In this document: one piece after another, positions 62,967-64,000 of the stretch | Numbering within the stretch: position 1 is the stretch's first letter | Layout: every line of letters begins with the position of its first letter | The notes under the pieces: model-generated | The model's input: only the letters and a program-made list of their open reading frames with translations | Database searches by the model: none | What the model was told of the DNA's origin: nothing | NCBI GenBank assembly: GCA_000413015.1 | Contig: KE332515.1 | Location: forward strand, 1,445,712-1,509,711 | Source: Treponema socranskii subsp. paredis ATCC 35535 | Lineage (GTDB): Bacteria > Spirochaetota > Spirochaetia > Treponematales > Treponemataceae | Reading direction: 5' to 3' | Length of the DNA: 64,000 nucleotides | Made by a program: the position numbers and the translations under genes

Positions 62967-64000
62967 TTCTCTATCCTCAAATATTTTGCTCTGCTTTGAT
63001 TAGATAAATATAATTGATCTCCGATCATATTCGGAGCATTTTTATTTAAAATACCATATATATCTATATCGGGGGTATAAATTTGAAAAAGTCCTGTTCC
63101 GGGAGTAGTCAAAACATCTCTTGCCCATGTTCCGCAATTATTTCCGATTGCAGAATAATTGGAAAAAGACTTCCCTGCTTTCATTGCAGTATCATAAATC
63201 AGTTTATCTTCTTTCGGTGTGGTCTCAAACGAAACAATTGAAATATAACCGTCGTTATCACCCGCCTTTTTAAGATATTCAAGCAATTCGTTTTTATCAG
63301 CAAAATCACGACGTACAACACCTGAATAAAGGTCTGTTTCTTTTTTGGATACGTTATTTGCCGTATCGACACTTGAAGCCGCAGGAAAAGACAAAGGTGA
63401 TTTACTCAGTATTTCGGTTTTCTTTTTACCAGAGATAGTACCCCCTACTTTTTCATCTTTTTTAATACCCGTTACTTCAAAATATGAATACCCCTCTTTT
63501 GTCTGGACATACATACCGGCATGCCCCATATGCCCGACCGCATCTTCATCCATAACAAAGCCTGAATCTCTTCCGTCCGGGTCTATGTACTTAATCGGAT
63601 TATTTCCCGCATAATGATACAGATTAAAGTTCACCGTATTATACAACCCGCCGCTTGTCGAGTTTCCGTTTATGTAATCACTCACCGCCGGGTCTGCACT
63701 CAGCCAGCGGGAGTATTTCGCATCCAGATACCTCGCACCGTAGTAATACAGCCCGGTCTCCTCGTCTTGCTCTTTCGCCGTAAACTTATACGGCAGGTAT
63801 CGCATATCCTTTTCATTCACCGTCTTCTTCTCTACCCACAGCTCCCCGTACGGCGTATACTCAATCCGCTGGTACTCGTTCCCTTCGTAGTCCGTTATGA
63901 GTTGTGCACTTCCCAAGTGATCGGGGTGATAATAATATTGATGATGCCACTCTTCGCTCTGTCCGTAACTCTCTTCAAGATCACTCGTCTGCTTCGTTAC
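62963..64000 (-). CDS. Rhs segment with permuted papain-like tip (5' end outside window)
   Basis: The frame is open to the window edge and begins inside the Rhs core (HPDHLGSAQLITDYEGN). After YIDPDGRDS comes a tip with GHMGHAGMYVQTKEGYSYFE (probable catalytic His) and a later IGNNCGTWARDVL (probable catalytic Cys). His before Cys is the order of permuted NlpC/P60 or LRAT-like hydrolases, which cleave amide bonds in peptidoglycan or lipids. Whether this gene is full-length upstream cannot be seen here. Confidence 0.78.
   Translation of the reverse strand, partial: VTKQTSDLEESYGQSEEWHHQYYYHPDHLGSAQLITDYEGNEYQRIEYTPYGELWVEKKTVNEKDMRYLPYKFTAKEQDEETGLYYYGARYLDAKYSRWLSADPAVSDYINGNSTSGGLYNTVNFNLYHYAGNNPIKYIDPDGRDSGFVMDEDAVGHMGHAGMYVQTKEGYSYFEVTGIKKDEKVGGTISGKKKTEILSKSPLSFPAASSVDTANNVSKKETDLYSGVVRRDFADKNELLEYLKKAGDNDGYISIVSFETTPKEDKLIYDTAMKAGKSFSNYSAIGNNCGTWARDVLTTPGTGLFQIYTPDIDIYGILNKNAPNMIGDQLYLSNQSRAKYLRIEK

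Overview
The window looks like chromosome of a host-associated treponeme (Spirochaetes) of roughly 50% GC. The housekeeping genes fit this: HtpG, an arginase, a periplasmic FMN/FAD reductase, RadA, sigma-54, a PilZ protein, a bacterial XPB helicase with its partner, HrpB, and a GldA/F/G-type ABC operon ending in a DUF4340 protein. Species cannot be fixed from the sequence alone; Treponema is an inference from gene content.

Layout. 1-30 kb is backbone: htpG, rocF, flavoprotein reductase, PC4-like protein, radA, DUF1015 and divergent rpoN, a broken small gene, pilZ plus a 2'-O-ribose methyltransferase, mscL, a four-gene ABC operon, an ArsR/SmtB-type repressor with a clear operator, a tract of stem-loops, a Zn/Cd P-type ATPase, pth, mazG, XPB helicase plus helicase-associated protein, hrpB. 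Many genes here have a -10 box 5-8 bases before the start codon and no Shine-Dalgarno, so leaderless mRNAs are likely. Intergenic DNA is rich in perfect hairpins.

30-36 kb is a border zone: a ribbon-helix-helix protein, a strong terminator, a stranded tRNA 3' end, an intact tRNA with CAT anticodon, a broken ISAs1-family element, an AT-rich membrane protein with a PIN-like segment, and an IS4-family element with a nonsense codon.

36-64 kb is an accessory island, almost all on the minus strand. From 53.6 kb down to 35.3 kb runs a tightly packed gene string: HicB-like protein, three pseudopilin-like proteins (GspI/H, J, K types), a GspL/PilN-like platform protein, a PEGA/TPR lipoprotein, a coiled-coil TPR membrane protein, a beta-barrel-like exported protein, two lipoproteins, then a 3442-residue Sec-exported SpvB/TcdB/Rhs toxin with a His-Me-finger (HNH-type) nuclease tip, and its immunity protein. 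My reading is that the pseudopilin-like genes are a dedicated export or display device for the giant toxin. This is the most interesting system in the window.

Upstream of it (54-64 kb) lies a store of orphan Rhs tips, each followed by an immunity gene: a permuted papain-like tip, a DUF6973-like tip, an NlpC/P60 tip and an Ntox21-like tip. Three copies of a repeat of about 250 bp separate blocks of this store, and one block is fused to a truncated AAA ATPase. Three of the four immunity proteins in the store carry lipoprotein or Sec signals, as expected if their toxins act in the periplasm.
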